A stretch of 64,000 nucleotides of DNA from Anderseniella sp. Its GTDB lineage: Bacteria > Pseudomonadota > Alphaproteobacteria > Rhizobiales > Aestuariivirgaceae. Made by a program: the position numbers and the translations under genes. Of this stretch, positions 52,923 through 62,107 are shown in pieces (within the stretch, counting starts at the first letter, position 1; every line of letters starts with the position of its first letter). Under the pieces are notes generated by a model, which worked only from the letters and a program-made list of their open reading frames with translations, was not told where the DNA came from and did not search any database. The stretch spans positions 519,191-583,190 of the forward strand of contig JANQOK010000013.1 in the NCBI GenBank assembly GCA_028289645.1, given 5' to 3'.

Positions 52923-53936
52923 TCACCGATCGTCTTTATACTTGAACTTGTGATCCCATGCTGCGCCAATCTTTTCATCGAAATCAGGATCAGAAAACCA
53001 GTTTATTGCATTGTTTGGACAGAACGTCACCTCTCCCAAAAACAATTCGCCGGAAACTGTTCGGTAAAAGTCGACGCGTGCAAAACTCATGTTGCTTGCT
53101 ATGGTCTCGGCTGCTTCGAGGATGATCGGATATTCGTCGAGTGAGTCTCTCACCTGACCTCTCGAAAAGTTTCGAACGGATATCGGGACATGATTGAAAT
53201 CGCGATCGTAGACCGTGTGGGCAGTGGTTTTCGGGCCATCGCCTTGCCGCTCGTAGAGATAGCTGCAACGGCCGTTCATCACATGCAGTTTCCATTCTTC
53301 AGGTGAACTGTCTTCCGTGCCAATGGTCTTTTCCAGAAAGATTTCGGGTTTAATCTTGCCATACCACCACTCACCGCCGCCGATCAGGCGAGCGGCCCCG
53401 CGACTTCGATGCTGCAACCATTTCGCAATGGTCGTTTTCTGATCCGATGTCAGCGGATAGCGAACTTCCAGGTTCGTGCCGCTGTCATTGTTTGTTTTCA
53501 ACAGGTATCGACCAGCAGGTATGCCGAGGCTGGGAGGCATGGTCAGACTGTTGGAGCGCCAGACGATTTCCGGTAGGTTGATGCGGTCTCGGAACTTGGC
53601 TGGCAGGAACTGCCCAACTGTCAGTTTGTCAGCCGGCGTGGGAAGAGGCATGAAACCGAAGAATTTGCTCCACAGCTGTTTTTCAGTCATGCGGACGGGA
53701 GGTGTCAGGCTAGGCCATCGCCCCGTACCACTGGCGTAGATTGCAATGGAAAATGCGGCCAGCCGGTAAAGGTCCAGCCCGGAATAGAACTCCACGCCGC
53801 GACCGAAGTTGGGCAAGGGGTTCGCCAGAAAGCAGGATCTCTCCGTGTTCATTTCCGCGTTCAACCAGTTGGCGGCATGCTCATAGGCGTCCTGCAGCAA
53901 CTCCTGGGGCGTATGCTCGTTTAAGCGTTTAGTCAT
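52923..53936 (-). CDS. TupA-type ATP-grasp protein, second copy
   Basis: A 337-residue protein related in architecture to the one at 25048-25983. The ATP-grasp core has LLKTNNDSGTNLEVRYP (about 142-158), then WWYGKIKPEIFLEKTIGTEDSSPEEWKLHVMNGRCSYLYE, and the metal-ligand end FARVDFYRTVSGELFLGEVTF. It has no signal peptide. It likely forms an amide or ester bond on a sugar or polymer; the substrate amino acid may be the product of the TauD-like neighbour. The gap to the TauD-like gene is 169 bases. It is followed, upstream in the same direction, by a GT1-like gene. Confidence 0.8.
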   Translation of the reverse strand: MTKRLNEHTPQELLQDAYEHAANWLNAEMNTERSCFLANPLPNFGRGVEFYSGLDLYRLAAFSIAIYASGTGRWPSLTPPVRMTEKQLWSKFFGFMPLPTPADKLTVGQFLPAKFRDRINLPEIVWRSNSLTMPPSLGIPAGRYLLKTNNDSGTNLEVRYPLTSDQKTTIAKWLQHRSRGAARLIGGGEWWYGKIKPEIFLEKTIGTEDSSPEEWKLHVMNGRCSYLYERQGDGPKTTAHTVYDRDFNHVPISVRNFSRGQVRDSLDEYPIILEAAETIASNMSFARVDFYRTVSGELFLGEVTFCPNNAINWFSDPDFDEKIGAAWDHKFKYKDDR

Positions 53937-53966
53937 TTAGCGTGAAGCCGTCCGGGTACTTGTATT

Positions 53967-55166
53967 TCAGATCTCAGCCGCAACTTTCTCAAACATGCGG
54001 GCCGCCATTTGAGCACCTGGTGGATCGAATGACGAGCGATTTTTTTGTGCCCAGTTGAAGGTTTGGCTTCGGATGCCTGCATGTTCGCGAATATAGCGAA
54101 TGGCCTGCAGCAGGCGTTCAGGGGCCAGATTTCCCATTCCAACATGACAACCCAGACCGGCCTTTTCAATTCTGGTTGCGGTAAAGAACTTTTCGAGATC
54201 GGTCGACACCATGACTTGTGGGAGCCCGCATGCCAAAGCCAAGGACGACAGGCCGACTCCGCCATAGTGGACCACGCCGCCGCAGGTCGGGAGCAGCTTG
54301 CCCAGGTCCGCCGGCTTGTTAAGGACATCAAACCCGGCGTCTTTCAGGAGTTTCCTGGCCTTGCCTGGAAGATCTCTGATGTACACTGTTGCCGGCGGTC
54401 CAGCTGCCAGCAGCCCGCGCAGCAGGTTGGGATGGCCAGTATCCTGAAAGTGGACAAACAGCCTGCGCCCGTCAGGCAGCGATGGTTCCAGCACATCAGA
54501 CAATACCGGATTGCACAGCGCTTCGCGGCGCTGCGGTCCACTCGGGTCGACCAGCCGCAAGGTCATCGCCAACTGACGGGTGCCAAGCATGGATTGGGCG
54601 AGATTTTCAAGTTCGTCACAGCCAAGTTCGCGCAATGCCGTGTTTATGTCTTGTAAAGCGGCGTCCTCGGTGCGTTCCGGCACCAGGCCGGGCTGGTTCC
54701 AGATGAGTGGAAACTCCGTCGCGCCTTCATGGAGGGTGTAGTATCCGACGCCGTAGGCCACGCTCGCTATGCCCAGGGCCCGGGCGGCCATCAAGGCCCC
54801 AGGGGAGTAGTCGGCAAACACGATGTCCGGTTTCACCTGGTCCAGTATCTGAAACCAGTGTTGCAATTGCTTGCGGACGTCATCGGCGGTTATGAATACC
54901 GAACGTGCCAGGGCTTCGCCCAGGGAGCGAGCCGGCTGGACCGGCTGGTATTTCCAGCCACGTTGTCCCGGCCAAAGCGGCGCGGCTATGACCCGTTCGG
55001 CATCGAAGCCCGCCTTCAAACCCAGTTCGGGTGAGGACAGCGCATACCACAGGTCGAACTTTTCCCTATCGAGGTGCGCTGCAATTCGGGACATGACGGT
55101 AACATGCCCCATGCCGCCGCCGAGTTCCCAGGCGAACAGGGCCTTCCGTGGATTGCTGCTTTGCAA
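53967..55166 (-). CDS. GT1/MGT-like GT-B glycosyltransferase
   Basis: A 399-residue GT-B protein. The N-terminal FAWELGGGMGHVTVMSRIAAHL (about 10-31) has the glycine-rich loop of MGT/UGT-type enzymes. The C-terminal half shows GGVVHYGGVGLSSLALACGLPQVMVSTDLEKFFTATRIEKAGLG, the nucleotide-sugar donor site. It has no signal peptide. It belongs to the leftward unit with the two genes downstream (TauD-like and ATP-grasp). Which sugar or aglycone is used cannot be told. Its start is 131 bases from the divergent GT32-like gene. Confidence 0.85.
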   Translation of the reverse strand: MQSSNPRKALFAWELGGGMGHVTVMSRIAAHLDREKFDLWYALSSPELGLKAGFDAERVIAAPLWPGQRGWKYQPVQPARSLGEALARSVFITADDVRKQLQHWFQILDQVKPDIVFADYSPGALMAARALGIASVAYGVGYYTLHEGATEFPLIWNQPGLVPERTEDAALQDINTALRELGCDELENLAQSMLGTRQLAMTLRLVDPSGPQRREALCNPVLSDVLEPSLPDGRRLFVHFQDTGHPNLLRGLLAAGPPATVYIRDLPGKARKLLKDAGFDVLNKPADLGKLLPTCGGVVHYGGVGLSSLALACGLPQVMVSTDLEKFFTATRIEKAGLGCHVGMGNLAPERLLQAIRYIREHAGIRSQTFNWAQKNRSSFDPPGAQMAARMFEKVAAEI

Positions 55167-55297
55167 TAGGTTCTCCTGTGGCGAAATTCTCTTTGTTACC
55201 TTTGGCTATGGTCTTATAACCGTTCGTTCCAGCCAGACAATTGCGTATTCAACCGGTTCACGGGCCTTAATCGCAATCCAGGACATGAAAGCGCGAC

Positions 55298-56092
55298 ATG
55301 ATCTTCAGATCAATGTGGACAGGAGATGATCTGGGCCCGCTTGAGCGCCTGTGCATTTCTTCATTCGTTGCCAACGGACACGATTTCGAACTGTTTACAG
55401 ATGGCGACTTCGATCCGCCCGCCGGATGTACGCTTCGAGCCATCTCTGATGTTTGCCCGGATGTAAAACCATTTGCATACAAATCCGGATTTGGTGCCGG
55501 CAGTTACTCCGCTTTCTCCAATGTATTCCGCTATACAATGTTGTACCGGTTGGGAGGCTGGTGGGTGGACACAGACATATACTGTCTTTCGAAGTCCTGG
55601 CCGGAAGCAGAACTCCTGGCGGGATACCAGAACCAGCAGGTGGTCAATTCCGCGGTGCTGTTTGCAGCCAAACCAGGCGAACAGATTTTCAACAAGGCCA
55701 TGGAACTGAGTCGGCAGGCTGGCGATGACGTCAAATGGGGTGAAATCGGCCCCAATCTCGTCACCCGCCTCGTGCACGACAAGGAACTGGGAAGCCGGGT
55801 GCATGTAGAACCGCCTTCTGTCTTCTACCCGGTCGGTCACAGGGAGTTTCTGAGCCTGCTTGTTCCTGGCCCATTGTCGCTGCAGTCGATCAGGCAGCGC
55901 GGATCTGTGTGTCTGCATCTGTGGAATGAAATGTTTCGGTTCTACAAATTGGACAAGACTGTGCTTCCTCCCAAAGGTTCGGTGTTGCGGGAGTGTTTTG
56001 AGGAATCCGGAATGACTTCCGGTTTCACGCGCGAATACCGCGTTGATCGTGCACAGGGCAGGTTGGTGGCCATTACCCGTCAGCCAGGGTGA
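55298..56092 (+). CDS. GT32-like (DXD) glycosyltransferase
   Basis: A 264-residue GT-A protein with IFRSMWTGDDLGPLERLCISSF at the start, FSNVFRYTMLYRLGGWWVDTDIYCL (75-97; the DXD pair Asp91 and Asp93) and QVVNSAVLFAAKPGEQIF. It matches the GT32/alpha-1,4-glycosyltransferase pattern; the other such gene in the window is at 12245. It is divergent from the GT-B gene. It is single-gene rightward and ends 65 bases before a strong hairpin that is oriented for the opposite strand. Confidence 0.82.
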   Translation: MIFRSMWTGDDLGPLERLCISSFVANGHDFELFTDGDFDPPAGCTLRAISDVCPDVKPFAYKSGFGAGSYSAFSNVFRYTMLYRLGGWWVDTDIYCLSKSWPEAELLAGYQNQQVVNSAVLFAAKPGEQIFNKAMELSRQAGDDVKWGEIGPNLVTRLVHDKELGSRVHVEPPSVFYPVGHREFLSLLVPGPLSLQSIRQRGSVCLHLWNEMFRFYKLDKTVLPPKGSVLRECFEESGMTSGFTREYRVDRAQGRLVAITRQPG

Positions 56093-56156
56093 CTGGTTCT
56101 TCGGGATGATCCGGAGGTGGCTGCCGGCACCTGCAACGGACAGTCTTCAAAATGAA

Positions 56157-56186
56157 AAGCGCCGGGTTGAACTGAACCCGGCGCTT
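56157..56186 (-). terminator. Rho-independent terminator after NAD kinase (minus strand)
   Basis: A perfect 12-base-pair stem, AAGCGCCGGGTT with AACCCGGCGCTT, closes a six-base loop. Read on the minus strand it is followed by a T-rich CTTTTCATTTT tract, so it best serves the leftward NAD kinase gene. It may also stop the rightward GT32-like gene that ends at 56092. Confidence 0.75.
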
Positions 56187-56297
56187 CGATACTCATTTCC
56201 GGCAACTGGCCGGCTACGCAACTCACATTGATGAACTTACGGCGTTGTGATTAATACAGTCTAAACAGACAGATACCATAAGGTTAACCCGCCTGTC

Positions 56298-57056
56298 TCA
56301 AAACTGGAATTGCTCGTTCAACACGCGTTCTGCCAGCGAATGACCGTCATCGAACAAAAGCCGCGCAGATCTTTTTTCGTCTTCGCGCACCACCACCTTG
56401 ACGACATCGCGAAACTCAGTCTGGTCGGCCACCGCAGACACTGGGCGCTTGTCGGCTTCCAGCATTTCGATTTCCACCTCGGCTTCATGGGACAGAATTG
56501 CGCCACGCCACCGCCGTGGCCGGAACGGGCTGATGGGAGTGAGGGCCAGCAGCGGTGAGTTGATCGGCAGGATCGGACCGTGTGCCGACAGGTTGTAGGC
56601 AGTGGATCCGGCGGGCGTGGCAACAATGATCCCGTCGCAGACAAGCTCATCCAACCTTATCTTGCCGTCGATCGAAATCCGCAGCTTGGCTGCCTGGTGC
56701 CGCTGGCGCAGCATGGACACTTCATTGAAGGCGAGTGCGGAGTGGGTTGTGCCCTGTTTGTCGGTCACAGTCATGTTCAGAGGATGGATGATGGTTTCCG
56801 TCGCTGCCGCGATACGATCGATCAGTCCGTCGGTCTCGAATTCGTTCATGAGGAACCCGACCGAACCTCGGTTCATGCCGAAAATGGCCTGACCTGTGTC
56901 CAGTACGGAGTGTACGGTTTCAAGCATGAGGCCATCACCGCCGAGCGCCACGATGACGTCTGCGCCATCGAGTTGGGCCTGGCCAAACGAATGCTTAAGC
57001 TTCTGGGCAGCCTTGATGGCTTCAGGGGCCTGGGAAGATATGAAATGGAGTTTCAT
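56298..57056 (-). CDS. nadK: NAD kinase
   Basis: A 252-residue ATP-dependent NAD kinase (PpnK), which makes NADP. The diacylglycerol-kinase-like motif GGDGLMLETVH (39-49) and the second NE/D motif in LAFNEVSMLRQRHQ are present. The conserved VATPAGSTAYNLSAHGPILP (about 146-165) is also present. The length is normal for the short alphaproteobacterial type. It is followed by the strong terminator at 56157-56186 and ends 100 bases from the CobD-like gene, which runs in the same direction. Confidence 0.96.
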   Translation of the reverse strand: MKLHFISSQAPEAIKAAQKLKHSFGQAQLDGADVIVALGGDGLMLETVHSVLDTGQAIFGMNRGSVGFLMNEFETDGLIDRIAAATETIIHPLNMTVTDKQGTTHSALAFNEVSMLRQRHQAAKLRISIDGKIRLDELVCDGIIVATPAGSTAYNLSAHGPILPINSPLLALTPISPFRPRRWRGAILSHEAEVEIEMLEADKRPVSAVADQTEFRDVVKVVVREDEKRSARLLFDDGHSLAERVLNEQFQF

Positions 57057-57156
57057 TTGGCGGGGGGCTCACAAATCGAGAATGCGTGATCCAGTTATGA
57101 GGCGAACAGGTGCAATGTCAAATACAGTGTGTTGTGAGATGAGGTTTCGGGCCGGT

Positions 57157-58113
57157 CTAGGCAAATGCTGCGGCGATGCCGACCAGCAGGGTAAACAATG
57201 TCAGTGTTTGGGCCAGCAGCTTTAGTCCGGCCCTCAGATCATGTGTTGTGACATGTTCCACACCATCCCCGAACCGGTTTCGCTCCACCCAGTTGTCGCC
57301 GTATTGCCGCGGTCCTCCCAGGCGAATATCCAGCGCGCCGGCGACACCACATTCCGGCCAGCCTGATATCAGGTTTTCCGCCTTGCCGGCATCCTGCCAG
57401 ATTGTTTCCAGCGCCCGCGCACCCGCGGACGGCGACGTCATGCTGGCAGCACCGGCGAACAACAGGCCGGTCAGGCGGGCCGGCAGATAGTTGGCGCCGG
57501 TGTCGAGCAACCTGGCGAGCATGCGGGCCTTGTGGTCGCCACCCAGACGGCGAAGCACAGCCGATAGGGCCGAAACGGCAATGATGCCCGGCAGTCCGAA
57601 CAGCGCCAGCCAGATCGCCGGCGTGACGACAGCAGTTGCCGTGTTCTGGGCAATTGCTTCAAGGCAACCGCGGGCGGTCTCACTCTCATTCAGTTGTGAA
57701 AGGTCATGGTTGACCAGGTGGGTCAGTGCGTTTTGTGCCGCATCGAGATCTGTGTCCAGGGCGTCTGCGACGGCACGAGCACGCACCCTGAGCGCATACT
57801 GCGCCAGAAACGGGACAGCCAGCAAACCCTCCCAGAACCAGGCATACGGAAAAGTTCGAAGGGTTGCTGTGGCCACGACTGCCAGCGCAAGGGTTACGCT
57901 CACACTCAGCAGGCAGAATGCAGCCCCCATTGTCACGCGCCGGGTTGCAGTTGCACCCGGGTCGGGCACCAAAGCGGCAAAAACGCCATTTAGTGTGTAA
58001 AGACCGTTCGCCGGATGACCGATGAAACGGCGCAGAGGGCTCGGATAACCGAGAGCCCGCTCCAGCGCCAGTGCCACGAATGCGACAGTCAAAGTCGTAG
58101 GAATATCCAGCAA
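57157..58113 (-). CDS. CobD/CbiB-like adenosylcobinamide-phosphate synthase homologue
   Basis: A 318-residue membrane protein with several helices. It matches CobD/CbiB in ERALGYPSPLRRFIGHP, VVTPAIWLALFGLPG, AGKAENLISGWPECGVAGALDIRLGGPRQYGDN and the C-terminal helix. The usual catalytic stretch A-E-N-x2-D-G reads A-Q-N-T-A-T-A here, so the acidic residues thought important are missing. The gene may therefore be a divergent or inactive paralogue. No other cobalamin genes lie in the window. It is next to NAD kinase in the same direction and divergent from the GT4 gene. Confidence 0.8.
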   Translation of the reverse strand: MLDIPTTLTVAFVALALERALGYPSPLRRFIGHPANGLYTLNGVFAALVPDPGATATRRVTMGAAFCLLSVSVTLALAVVATATLRTFPYAWFWEGLLAVPFLAQYALRVRARAVADALDTDLDAAQNALTHLVNHDLSQLNESETARGCLEAIAQNTATAVVTPAIWLALFGLPGIIAVSALSAVLRRLGGDHKARMLARLLDTGANYLPARLTGLLFAGAASMTSPSAGARALETIWQDAGKAENLISGWPECGVAGALDIRLGGPRQYGDNWVERNRFGDGVEHVTTHDLRAGLKLLAQTLTLFTLLVGIAAAFA

Positions 58114-58212
58114 TTGATCATGTAACCAGGTTGTAGATGCGCGCGGAGACTGCGACTTCTTTTAGCAATCCTGCAGCTCCAGTGCCAGCCATGCGTTGAC
58201 AGTTCGCGGCGG

Positions 58213-59424
58213 ATGGGTTTCATCACGGCAGGCGTCGTTTTGAAGAGGTTGATTTGCGTTTTGGCTGAAGCATTGCGGGTCGTGCTGACCACCGGCAATT
58301 ACAACTACATCAAGGATGGCGTGTCACTGACGCTAAACCGGCTTGTTGGCTGGCTGGAAAACAATGGCGTTGAGGTGCTGGTCATCGCACCGGTGGCCGA
58401 TGAACCTGCCATGGAGCATCAGGGCCGGCTGCTGCCGGTGCCATCCTTCGCTATTCCCACCCGCAAGGAGTATCGCATAGGCCGCCGCCTGACGCCGCGA
58501 CTGAAGGATGAGATAATACGCTTCAAGCCGGATCTGTTCCACATTGCCGTGCCTGACATCACCGGCCACAGCGCGCTGAAGCTCGCTGAACGCATGAAGG
58601 TGCCGGTGGTTTCGTCGTTCCACACCCGGTTTGACGGCTATCTGCAGTACTACCGGCTCGGGTTTCTGGAGCCCTGGTTCCACAGGAAACTGCGGGCTTT
58701 CTATGCCCGCTGCGAACACCTCTACGTGCCGTCGACATCTATGATGGAGGAACTTGCGGGGCAGGGTATCGCCGACAACATGCGCCTGTGGACAAGGGGC
58801 GTGGACCATCACAGGTTCAGCCCCGCCAGGCGGTCGCTGGACTGGCGGCGGGCCCGGGGCATTGCCGATGATGCTGTGGTGATCGCTTATGCAGGCAGAC
58901 TGGTTGCGGAAAAGAACATGGCCGTGATGGCCCGGGTGTTCGCTGCATTGACGGCGCGCGGTGTTGCTCATCGCACCATATTGCTGGGCGACGGGCCCGA
59001 GGCAGGATGGATGCGCAAGGCTTTGCCGGACACGGTTTTCGCCGGGTTTCTGCACGGCGAAGACCTGGCAACCGGTTATGCTTCGTCGGACATTTTTTTC
59101 TTTCCATCGATCACCGAGACTTTCGGCAATGTAACGCTTGAGGCAATGGCAAGCGGCCTTCCTTCGGTTACCGCAGATGCAACCGGAGCCCGGTCACTTG
59201 TGCGTGAGGGCGAAACCGGTTTTCTGGTGCCGGCCGATGACGAAGACCAGATGGTTGAGCGGTTGCTGCAACTGCTGGCTGACGGCGAAATGCGAAAGCA
59301 GTTCGGGGCCAGAGCGCGCGAGATCGCCATTTCCGAACACGAATGGGACGGCATATTTGCCCGCTTGCGGGCTGATTATGAAGACGCGGTCGCTGGGTAC
59401 GCCAGACGCAACTCTCATCTGTAG
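58213..59424 (+). CDS. GT4-family glycosyltransferase (lipid alpha-mannosyl/glucosyltransferase-like)
   Basis: A 403-residue GT-B protein resembling the glycolipid-making GT4 enzymes (SqdX/MgtA-like). The N-terminal half has TGNYNYIKDGVSLTLNRLVGWLE, then DLFHIAVPDITGHSALKLAERMKVPVVSSFHTRFDGYLQYY. The donor-site motif is FFFPSITETFGNVTLEAMASGLPSVTA with the E-x7-E pair, followed by GETGFLVP. It probably transfers a hexose to a diacylglycerol-type acceptor. An in-frame TTG at 58261 with GAAGAGG about ten bases upstream is an alternative start. It overlaps the convergent hydroxypyruvate-isomerase-like gene by ten bases. Confidence 0.87.
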   Translation: MGFITAGVVLKRLICVLAEALRVVLTTGNYNYIKDGVSLTLNRLVGWLENNGVEVLVIAPVADEPAMEHQGRLLPVPSFAIPTRKEYRIGRRLTPRLKDEIIRFKPDLFHIAVPDITGHSALKLAERMKVPVVSSFHTRFDGYLQYYRLGFLEPWFHRKLRAFYARCEHLYVPSTSMMEELAGQGIADNMRLWTRGVDHHRFSPARRSLDWRRARGIADDAVVIAYAGRLVAEKNMAVMARVFAALTARGVAHRTILLGDGPEAGWMRKALPDTVFAGFLHGEDLATGYASSDIFFFPSITETFGNVTLEAMASGLPSVTADATGARSLVREGETGFLVPADDEDQMVERLLQLLADGEMRKQFGARAREIAISEHEWDGIFARLRADYEDAVAGYARRNSHL

Positions 59425-60197
59425 GGTGTCATCCACCCAAGTCCGGCGACGGTTTGAGCCTCTGGACGGTATTCGCAGCCGATCCACAGGTCGGGATGAA
59501 CCGCTTCGCAGGCAGCCATGATTTCTGCCAGCGGCAGGTTTCCGGTGTCCGGTTCATGACGATCAGGAGTGCCTGCAATCTGCAGGTGTGCGGTGTGCTC
59601 GCGGCATCGGTGCAGCCAGCCCGGCACATCAGCGTGGATTTTCTGGCAGTGATAGATGTCAAACTGCAGTTTCAGCAACGTTGGCCCGGCGCCGTTCACT
59701 TCAGATATGACCTCAAGCGCCTGTCCGAAATCGTTGAGGAAATAGTTCGGAATATCGACAGGATTGATGGGCTCAACAAGCAGTTGAATGCCGTTGTCGT
59801 GACACTGTTCACCGGCGTGGCGGAGGTTTCGGACATAAGTGTCGCGTTGCTCACGGCTGGCGACGGACTGGTCCCTAAGTCCGGCCATGCAATGCAGCCG
59901 GGAAAGGTTGAGGGATTTGGCATACGAAATGGCTTTTGCCACGCTTTCGCTGAATTCCTGTTCGCGGCCGGGCAGGGAGGCAATGCCTCTTTCACCTGCC
60001 TCCCAATCGCCGGGCGGCAGGTTGAAGAGGACCTGCCTGAGATTGTTTTCGTTGAGCTTTGAAGCCAGCAAGTCCGCCTCCCACTCGTAGGGAAACAGAT
60101 ATTCCACTGCAGAAAAGCCAGCTTCAGCAGCTGCCTGAAATCGATCGGTGAAATCGAACTCGGTAAACATCATGGAGAGATTTGCGGCAAACTTCAT
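59415..60197 (-). CDS. hyi: Hydroxypyruvate isomerase-like TIM-barrel protein
   Basis: A 260-residue xylose-isomerase-like barrel. It shows LSMMFTEFDFTDRFQAAAEAGFSAVEYLFPYEW (7-39), LVEPINPVDIPNYFLNDFGQALEVI and LKLQFDIYHCQKI, with HLQIAGTPDRHEPDTG and EYRP near the C-terminus, all typical of Hyi/OtnI. It interconverts hydroxypyruvate and tartronate semialdehyde in glyoxylate metabolism. Its ATG overlaps the stop of the upstream sulfotransferase gene by four bases (ATGA). This links it to the TPR-sulfotransferase pair; the metabolic reason is unclear. Confidence 0.87.
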   Translation of the reverse strand: MKFAANLSMMFTEFDFTDRFQAAAEAGFSAVEYLFPYEWEADLLASKLNENNLRQVLFNLPPGDWEAGERGIASLPGREQEFSESVAKAISYAKSLNLSRLHCMAGLRDQSVASREQRDTYVRNLRHAGEQCHDNGIQLLVEPINPVDIPNYFLNDFGQALEVISEVNGAGPTLLKLQFDIYHCQKIHADVPGWLHRCREHTAHLQIAGTPDRHEPDTGNLPLAEIMAACEAVHPDLWIGCEYRPEAQTVAGLGWMTPYR

Positions 60198-62107
60198 GGG
60201 GCATTCAATCCAAGCTTCTTGCGAAGGCGGGCCAACTCAGCGGTAAAAGGTTCAAGCTCTGTTTCAAATTTCCGCCATCGGCCCACGGATTTTGCTGAAA
60301 TAGGCTGGCGTACCTGAAACATGCTGGCTGTTCTAATTTCACGCTTTACCTCGTTAGGATAAAGACAGCCTTCTTCAAATTCCAGACCGGCAAAATCCAG
60401 TAGTTTTCGAATGTTGGGTTGTGGATCCTGAACCAGTGCGTCGTAGTCAAGCTCGAACATGTCCAGCGGGCACGTATGCATCCAATAATGCGCTATGTCT
60501 TCATGAAGAGCGTACCGGTGTGCAATCGCCTTAAGGTCGGAAGAGTAACGGACCGAGGTGGAGAAGTTCTGCTCAAAGGTTGACAGGGCGCAGTCTTCCG
60601 GTGTCCGGCGACAGTAGACAAATCTGGCCCGGGGCAACAGGAACTTGATCAGCCCTGCGTAATCAATGTTGCCTGGTAACTTGTCAGTCGCATAGATGGC
60701 GTCGCCTGCGTCTTTGAACATCTCTTCATGCAGTTTCTTGCCGACAGCAGCAGCCCAGTCTGGCGGCAGATCGGGCACCTTTGTCAGGTCGTGACGAAGA
60801 CTTTCCACGATTGACATCATGTCGTCACGTTCTCCCCCGGCATGAACTTTGGAGTGAGCCGCGAGGATCTGTTCAGTCAGGGTCGTGCCGGACCGCATCA
60901 TGCCAACAACGAAAATGCAGCCTTCTCCGTCGTAGCCCTCCCGACCACGCTTTTCAAAAAATTCCGGTGAGAACACCTGTTTGTTGTCCGAGTTGCTGCG
61001 CTCCGCCGGCTTGCCGCTGTACGGATACTTTTCGGCACTGATAGCTTTTGCAGTCGCCAATGCTCTAAAGGCGTCTTTCGGGCGATCGTTCCGTGACAGC
61101 AGTCGATAAAGAGCCAGACCCGCATACAGCCTGTCTGACGCACCGGTATTCTCAGTGTCTGAAAGCATGTCCTGAAGAACTGGCTCGTAAGACAGCTTAA
61201 GGCGGTTGATGCCCGACAGGCGATACATGGCCTCGCTGGAGCGGGGATCCCGTTCAATCATTTGCATGAAGCATGCTTCGGCGGCATCAAAATCGCCATC
61301 CTGGATGGCCAGAGTTCCCAGGAGCAACGCGCCGGCGTTGCGGGTTGACTTGCGGTGCTGGAGGATTTTCCCGATTTGAGCCGCGCGCTCCTGCATGGCA
61401 CTGGCCTGGTAACTGTCCGCCAGAATTTTGAGCGCCGACAAGCTGGCAGGGTCATCATTGTCAAATGATACTATGACCTCATCCATATCAAACAGTTTTT
61501 CCATGGATCTGATGTGGCGGGCTACCTGGCTGGATCGCGCATGGACGTTGAGCCCAAACAAAAACTCGATGTGTCCGTCAAGAAAATCGTCGTGTGCCTG
61601 AACCAGTTTGGACAGTACAGGCAGTGCGCGCTGGGGTTGCTCCAGTTCCAGCAACCCTTGGGCGAGGGTCAGCTGCACCTCCGGATCCTGAGGCAATTTA
61701 GTTGCGGCCAATTCCAAATGTTGCAAGGCATCGGTCACATTGCCTTGCGACATCAGAGTGTCTCCCAGGCGAAAATGAGCCTCTGCGAACTCCGGATCCA
61801 GTTGGAGTGTTTTTCTTAGATGGGTGACGGCAATTTCATGCTTGCCGACGGCACGAAGAACCTCGGCAAGGTTGTAATGTGCGTTGGGTGAATTCGGGGC
61901 AATCCTTATTGTGTCCCGCAATGTCGTGACTGCGTGTTTGAACATCCCCATTTGCGCTTCCATAACCCCCAGCTCAAGGGCAATGCCCGCCGAACCTGGG
62001 GCCAGCTTTCGAGCCTGCACAAGCAGTTTGCGGGCTTTCTGCAGCTTTCCCTTCGCCTGCAGATCACGCGCTTCGGCCCAGAGATGGTCAGGTGACGATG
62101 GACGCAT
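60194..62107 (-). CDS. TPR-sulfotransferase fusion, second gene
   Basis: A 637-residue fusion. TPR-like helices run through about residues 10-300 (for example PNAHYNLAEVLRAVGKHEIAVTHLRKTLQLDPE), and a sulfotransferase domain follows from about 395. The 5'-PAPS loop is GMMRSGTTLTEQIL (402-415), the 3'-phosphate region includes RARFVYCRRTPEDCALS, and the C-terminal ends with the family-type VGRWRKFETELEP. It transfers sulfo groups to a glycan or protein. The start shares a base with the TAA of the upstream sulfotransferase gene (TAATG), and its stop overlaps the hyi-like start. Confidence 0.88.
   Translation of the reverse strand: MRPSSPDHLWAEARDLQAKGKLQKARKLLVQARKLAPGSAGIALELGVMEAQMGMFKHAVTTLRDTIRIAPNSPNAHYNLAEVLRAVGKHEIAVTHLRKTLQLDPEFAEAHFRLGDTLMSQGNVTDALQHLELAATKLPQDPEVQLTLAQGLLELEQPQRALPVLSKLVQAHDDFLDGHIEFLFGLNVHARSSQVARHIRSMEKLFDMDEVIVSFDNDDPASLSALKILADSYQASAMQERAAQIGKILQHRKSTRNAGALLLGTLAIQDGDFDAAEACFMQMIERDPRSSEAMYRLSGINRLKLSYEPVLQDMLSDTENTGASDRLYAGLALYRLLSRNDRPKDAFRALATAKAISAEKYPYSGKPAERSNSDNKQVFSPEFFEKRGREGYDGEGCIFVVGMMRSGTTLTEQILAAHSKVHAGGERDDMMSIVESLRHDLTKVPDLPPDWAAAVGKKLHEEMFKDAGDAIYATDKLPGNIDYAGLIKFLLPRARFVYCRRTPEDCALSTFEQNFSTSVRYSSDLKAIAHRYALHEDIAHYWMHTCPLDMFELDYDALVQDPQPNIRKLLDFAGLEFEEGCLYPNEVKREIRTASMFQVRQPISAKSVGRWRKFETELEPFTAELARLRKKLGLNAP

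Noticed and set aside
56257..56271. TTAA-N7-TAAA as another CtrA box
   Set aside because: The second half-site does not match (TAAA) and the site is downstream of genes on both sides.
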